Program-made: the position numbers and the translations under genes
The notes under the pieces: model-generated
Database searches by the model: none
The model's input: the letters and a program-made list of their open reading frames with translations, nothing else
Told to the model about the DNA's origin: nothing
In this document: positions 60,382-64,000 of the stretch, piece by piece
Layout of the letters: the number at the start of each line of letters is the position of its first letter
Numbering within the stretch: position 1 is the first letter of the stretch
Source: VYDC01 sp963667515
Lineage (GTDB): Bacteria; Chloroflexota; Dehalococcoidia; UBA2979
Length of the DNA stretch: 64,000 bases
Reading direction: 5' to 3'
NCBI GenBank assembly: GCA_963667515.2
Contig: CAXXXY010000002.1
Coordinates: forward strand, 62,001-126,000

Positions 60382-61443
60382 CTAGCGCGGGGGACCGGCG
60401 GCACCGCCCGCGCGCGCCAGCGCCGCGACATCCAGCAGCAGCAGCTCCAGCGAGAGCACCTCGGCGATGCGGCCGCTCTTGACGGCGTGGTCGGCGCGCT
60501 CGACCGCGCGCAGCCCCGCCTCCGCGACGCGACGCGGCGTCACCTTCGCCTGCCGCACGAGCTTGGTGCGCGCGTAGCCGTTCGCCCCGGTCGCCTCGCC
60601 GATCTCGCTCTCGCTGCCCCCGGACTCGGCGCGGTCGGCGGCGCGCACGAGCTGGCCGAGCTGCCGCGCGAGCTGGAACTGCACGCGGCTCGGCTGCTCG
60701 GAGCCCTCGGCGAGCATCCGATCGAGGATGCGCAGCGCCACCGCGCCCTGCCCCTCGACGGCCGCGTCGACCAGCTCGAAGAGGCTCTGCGCGCGCGCCT
60801 CGGTGGTCAGCAGCCGCACGTCGGCCTCGGTGATCGCGCGCTCGCCGGCGTAGCGCGCGAGCTTGGCGAGCTCGCTGTCGAGGATGCGCAGCTCCGCGCC
60901 CACCAGCTCCACCAGCGCGGCGATCGCGCGCGGCTCGATCGCGACTCCCGCGGCCTCCGCGCGCTCGCGCAGCCAGCGCTCGACCTCGCTGCCGCCGCCG
61001 CGGGCGTAGACGGAGAGCGGCCGCAGCTCCCGCACCTCGACGCCGTCGAGCGCGGCGAGCTCCCGGAGCAGCGGCGAGCCGCCGACCGGCTCGGGGCGGC
61101 GTGCACCACGGCCGCCCCCGCCGCGCCTCGTCGGCGGCTCGCGCAGCACGATCGTCGTCGACGGCGGCAGCTCGGGCAGCGCGTCGAGCAGCGGCTGCCA
61201 GCGCTCCACCGCGGCGCGCCCGCGCCCGGCCGCCGTGATCAGGCCGTCCACCAGCACGAGCCGCGCCGCGCCCAGGAACGGCAGCGCCGAGGCGTGCTGC
61301 AGCAGCTCGGTCGGCGTGAGGCGGCGCCCGTCGAGGACGCTGCTGTTCGTCGCGAGCATCCCGTCGGCGTCGAGCTCTGAGCGCAGCGCGTCCAGCGCCT
61401 CCTGCACGCGGAACTCGTCGTCGCCGTGGAGCACGTGCAGCAT
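60382..61443 (-). CDS. holA: DNA polymerase III delta subunit
   Basis: 353 residues, ATG 61443. The N-terminal domain has the family start MLHVLHGDDEFRVQEALDAL and the AAA+-like middle LPFLGAARLVLVDGLI; the C-terminal collar has LFELVDAAVEGQGAVALRIL and QFQLARQLGQLVRAADRAE. Length fits HolA. It loads the beta clamp as part of the clamp-loader complex. An insertion of Gly/Arg-rich sequence (TRRGGGGRGARRPEPVGG) between the domains is unusual. It is the last gene of a minus-strand group (cofE, MFS, membrane protein, holA) and is convergent with lexA. Confidence 0.9.
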   Translation of the reverse strand: MLHVLHGDDEFRVQEALDALRSELDADGMLATNSSVLDGRRLTPTELLQHASALPFLGAARLVLVDGLITAAGRGRAAVERWQPLLDALPELPPSTTIVLREPPTRRGGGGRGARRPEPVGGSPLLRELAALDGVEVRELRPLSVYARGGGSEVERWLRERAEAAGVAIEPRAIAALVELVGAELRILDSELAKLARYAGERAITEADVRLLTTEARAQSLFELVDAAVEGQGAVALRILDRMLAEGSEQPSRVQFQLARQLGQLVRAADRAESGGSESEIGEATGANGYARTKLVRQAKVTPRRVAEAGLRAVERADHAVKSGRIAEVLSLELLLLDVAALARAGGAAGPPR

Positions 61444-61470
61444 CGGGCCTCCCTGCGGCGCCGTCGGCGC

Positions 61471-61839
61471 TCAGTCGATGTCGAGCTGCCAGCCGAGGAA
61501 GCTCGCGAGCGTCGCCAGCGCGAGGATCGCGGGGCCGGGCCAGGCGAGCGCGCCTAGGAAGGCGCCGCCCGCGCCGCCGTCCGCGTTCGCCGCCTGCCAC
61601 GCGGCCCAGCCCAGCGCGAGCGCGAGGCCGGGGAGCGCCAGCCACCACGGGAAGCGCGGGTCCTCGTCGCTGACGAGCGCCGCGCGCAGCAGTTCGCGCG
61701 CGCCGGTGCGCCCGCCGCGCTCGCCCTCGGCGGCCGGCTCGGACGCGGGCTGGCCGCGCTCGGCATCGCTGCTCGCGTCGAGGCCGCCCGCCCCGCCAGC
61801 GTCGATCTCTCCGGGGGGGGTCGCGTCGCCCGCCGCCAT
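61471..61839 (-). CDS. Small membrane protein, unknown
   Basis: 122 residues, ATG 61839 (GGGAGGCGCG upstream). An acidic, Gly/Ala-rich disordered N-terminal 60 residues is followed by two predicted transmembrane helices (WWLALPGLALALGWAAWQAA and LGALAWPGPAILALATLASF). No family recognised. It lies between the MFS and holA genes with gaps of 19 and 27 bp, so probably in one transcript. Confidence 0.6.
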   Translation of the reverse strand: MAAGDATPPGEIDAGGAGGLDASSDAERGQPASEPAAEGERGGRTGARELLRAALVSDEDPRFPWWLALPGLALALGWAAWQAANADGGAGGAFLGALAWPGPAILALATLASFLGWQLDID

Positions 61840-61858
61840 CGCGCCTCCCGGGCCGATG

Positions 61859-63154
61859 CTACGCCCGGCCCTCGGCGGCTGGCGAGGCCCCGGCGTCGCT
61901 CCCACCTCCCGCCGCGCCGCCCGGGCCGCGCGGGCCGGGCGCCGGGCGCACCGCGAGGTCGCCGCGCGTCCGCCACAGCGCGTAGCCCAGCGCGCCTGCC
62001 ACCGAGAGCCCCGCCGTTGCCGCCAGCAGCGCGGCGCCCGTGCCGCGGCCGTCGGCGATGACGCCGACGACCGGCGTGGCGATCGCCGTGCCGAGCTGCG
62101 AGGCCATCGAGTTCAGGGAGAGCACCGTCGCGCGCTCGCGGTCCGGGACGCGCCGCGCGAGGTAGTCGGTGACCGGCGGGTGCAGCACGCTCCACGCCAG
62201 CGGCGACAGCAGGATCAGCGGGAAGAGCGCCCGCTGCCCCGCGGCGCCCGCGAGCAGCGCGTTCGCCGTCGCGAGCACGGCGAACGCCAGCGTTCTCGAG
62301 AGCCCGAGGCGGCGCTCGATGGCGGCCGCCGCCCAGCTCCCGGCTGCCGAGGCGAGCGTGATGGCGGCCGCGATCGTGCCGAGCGCCCACAGCGGCGCGC
62401 CCAGCTCGGTCGCGATCGGCTGGAACACGGTGAACACGAGCGCCGCCGCAACCAGCACCGCCGCGAAGAGCAGCATGATCGACCACAGCTCGCGCTGGCG
62501 CAGCACGCGGCTCGCCGCGCTCACGCCGATGCGCAGGAAGGGCAGGCGCTCGCCGTGCGCAGGCGGCTCGGCGAAGCGCAGCGCGAGCAGTGCGGCCACC
62601 AGCCCGAAGCCGCCCGAGAGCACGATCGGCAGCGCCAGCGAGGTGACCTGCGCCAGCAGGGCGCCCGCGATCGCGATGGCGGCGTTCACGCCCCACGCCA
62701 GCGCGTTGAGGCGGCCGGCGCGCCCCGCGAACTCCTCGCCGCGGCCGAGCCCCGCCAGCGAGTCGAAGAGCATCGCGTCGTCGGCGCCCGACATCAGCGA
62801 GAGCCCGACGCCGAAGAGCGCGAAGGCGAGCAGCAGCAGCGCGAAGCAGCCCGCGAGCCCGAAGAGGGCGAGGCCCGCCGCGGTCAGCAGGCCCGAGGCG
62901 ACCAGCGAGGGGCGGCGGCCCCAGCGGTTGGCGACCATGCCCGTCGGCACCTCGGCGGCGACGGTGACGGCCGCGAACGCCGACTCGAAGAGCAGCACCT
63001 GCCCCAGCGTCAGCCCGCGCTGCTCCAGCAGGTAGAGCACCCAGATGCCCTCGCCGAGCCAGAGCCAGCGCGCCACCCACCACCACGGCAGCAGCCGCAG
63101 GTTGCGCTCCAGCGACGCGCGCTCCGCGCCGGTCAGGGCGGGCCGGTCAGCCAT
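61859..63154 (-). CDS. MFS transporter
   Basis: 431 residues, ATG 63154. Twelve hydrophobic segments (LPWWWVARWLWLGEGIWVLY at the start), loop 2-3 motif VANRWGRRPSLV, and in the second half VTDYLARRVPDRERATVLSL with STAATP-like ATPVVGVIAD. Helix-rich, no extra domain; the C-terminal tail is Gly/Pro-rich. Substrate not predictable. It is the closest intact relative in the window of the decayed fragment at 9796-10085. Confidence 0.88.
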   Translation of the reverse strand: MADRPALTGAERASLERNLRLLPWWWVARWLWLGEGIWVLYLLEQRGLTLGQVLLFESAFAAVTVAAEVPTGMVANRWGRRPSLVASGLLTAAGLALFGLAGCFALLLLAFALFGVGLSLMSGADDAMLFDSLAGLGRGEEFAGRAGRLNALAWGVNAAIAIAGALLAQVTSLALPIVLSGGFGLVAALLALRFAEPPAHGERLPFLRIGVSAASRVLRQRELWSIMLLFAAVLVAAALVFTVFQPIATELGAPLWALGTIAAAITLASAAGSWAAAAIERRLGLSRTLAFAVLATANALLAGAAGQRALFPLILLSPLAWSVLHPPVTDYLARRVPDRERATVLSLNSMASQLGTAIATPVVGVIADGRGTGAALLAATAGLSVAGALGYALWRTRGDLAVRPAPGPRGPGGAAGGGSDAGASPAAEGRA

Positions 63155-63210
63155 CGAGGGTGGTCACGGCGCGCGCCGGGGGGGCGGCCCGCCGCCGGCC
63201 GGCGGCGGCA

Positions 63211-63969
63211 TCAGGGGAAGAGGTCGAGCTCGGGGCCGCGCACGATCTCGGCGGCCTCGCCGTCGGCCGCCTCGAAGCGGTAGCCGCGCACGATCGCGGC
63301 GGGGATGCCGTCGAGCTTGCCCATCACCAGCTCGGAGGCGCCCGCGATCTCGTCGGCGACGCAGATCTCGGTGACCCGCAGCTCGACGCCGTCCATGTCG
63401 GGCTGCCCGACGTAGTCGCGCAGCGGCGCGATGCCCGCGACGCCGATCGCGACGTTGGTCTGCCCGTTCCGCCACGGCCGGCCGAAGGTGTCCGTCATGA
63501 CGATCGCGACCTCCACGCCCGCGAGCTCGCGGAGGCGCTCGCGGAGGGCGCGGCAGGAGGCGTCCGGGTCGACGGGCAGCAGCGACACCCAGTCCTCGCC
63601 GCCGACGTTCGAGCCGTCGATGCCCGCGTTGGCGCAGATCAGGCCGTGGTGCGTCTGCGTGATCAGCACGCCGCGCAGCTGCCGCACGATGCGCGCCGAC
63701 TCCTGCAGCACCGCCTCGGTGACGCGAGCGTCCTTCTCCCAGCGCTCGGCCCAGGCGCGCGCGTAGGGGCTCGGCTGGAAGCTGTCGCGAGGCACGACGC
63801 GACCCTCGACGGCCGAGACGACGCGCTGCGTCACGGCGAGCACGTCGCCGTCGGCGAGCGGCGTGTCCTGCGCGGCCGCCGCCTCGACGATGAGCGCGGC
63901 GAGGTCGTCGCCCTCGCCCACGCGCGGGATGCCGCCGATGCCGATGACGCGGATCTCGGGTGGGGCCAT
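63211..63969 (-). CDS. cofE: Coenzyme F420-0:L-glutamate ligase (CofE)
   Basis: 252 residues, ATG 63969. CofE signature: IRVIGIGGIPRVGEGDDLAA, DVLAVTQRVVSAVEGR, the central LITQTHHGLICANAGIDGSN (binds GTP/Mn), VSLLPVDPDASCRALR and VMTDTFGRPWRNGQTNVAIG. The enzyme adds glutamate to F420-0 using GTP. It is strictly tied to F420-making bacteria and archaea. CofE alone, as here (no fused FMN-binding C-terminal domain as in actinobacterial FbiB), resembles the archaeal/chloroflexote form. No fbiA/cofD is in the window. Confidence 0.95.
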   Translation of the reverse strand: MAPPEIRVIGIGGIPRVGEGDDLAALIVEAAAAQDTPLADGDVLAVTQRVVSAVEGRVVPRDSFQPSPYARAWAERWEKDARVTEAVLQESARIVRQLRGVLITQTHHGLICANAGIDGSNVGGEDWVSLLPVDPDASCRALRERLRELAGVEVAIVMTDTFGRPWRNGQTNVAIGVAGIAPLRDYVGQPDMDGVELRVTEICVADEIAGASELVMGKLDGIPAAIVRGYRFEAADGEAAEIVRGPELDLFP

Positions 63970-64000
63970 CTCTCTCCGAGGGGCTGCCGCTCCTGCCGGA

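Overview
The window is very GC-rich DNA with dense, mostly rho-independent-looking gene packing, frequent GTG starts and ATGA/GTGA stop-start overlaps. CofE, an F420/PPOX-type flavoprotein, a LexA gene with a Gram-positive-type GAAC-N4-GTTC operator, a short CysRS/MshC-like ligase, five class III CoA-transferase genes and two flagellins point to a chromosome of a high-GC actinobacterium (Thermoleophilia-like) or a high-GC chloroflexote (Tepidiformia/Dehalococcoidia-like). No rRNA or other decisive marker is present, so this assignment is an inference.

Layout. 1-2087: tail of a replication/phage-type module (partial Rep-like gene, ParB-like gene) cut by an IS3-family element. 2386-8754: tandem CoA-transferase, atypical alpha/beta hydrolase, a decayed stretch, then two overlapping CoA-transferases. 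8914-12615: DUF429 gene, an MFS remnant, a second IS3-family element and a decayed membrane-protein gene. 13080-17451: a three-gene operon (hybrid-kinase-like protein with no phospho-acceptors, RTX-repeat protein, ECF-sigma-like protein), which is the most unusual unit here. 17591-32238: metabolic genes (metallo-beta-lactamase fold, MFS, YkgJ-like protein, two CoA-transferases, FAD/Fe-S oxidoreductase, CocE hydrolase, F420/PPOX protein, RidA, SDR). 33806-44209: a motility-related patch with an intact flagellin behind a sigma-28-like promoter, a transposon-split methyltransferase, MgtE, a zinc-finger protein, a flavin reductase, a frameshifted lytic transglycosylase, tRNA-His, a lipoprotein and a second flagellin with an in-frame amber codon. 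45594-57946: frameshifted cNMP-DUF2225 gene, beta-propeller, zinc-binding protein, FAH-family protein, CysRS/MshC-like ligase, CNNM/CorC protein, MFS, Ala-rich helical protein. 58043-63969: housekeeping block (NUDIX, PIG-L deacetylase, LexA, HolA, small membrane protein, MFS, CofE).

Six almost identical 1050-bp IS481-like elements (five forward, one reverse) are spread over 19.9-56.8 kb. All sit in NCTAGN sites, and in four cases that CTAG supplies a TAG stop codon of a neighbouring gene, so these insertions leave the reading frame intact. One copy splits a methyltransferase exactly in frame, and one removes the C-terminus of a YkgJ-like gene. Together with several frameshifts (a 13-bp tandem duplication and single-base shifts), an amber flagellin and transporter/membrane-protein remnants, the region looks like a genome in a phase of IS expansion and gene decay, although some single-base shifts could be assembly errors.
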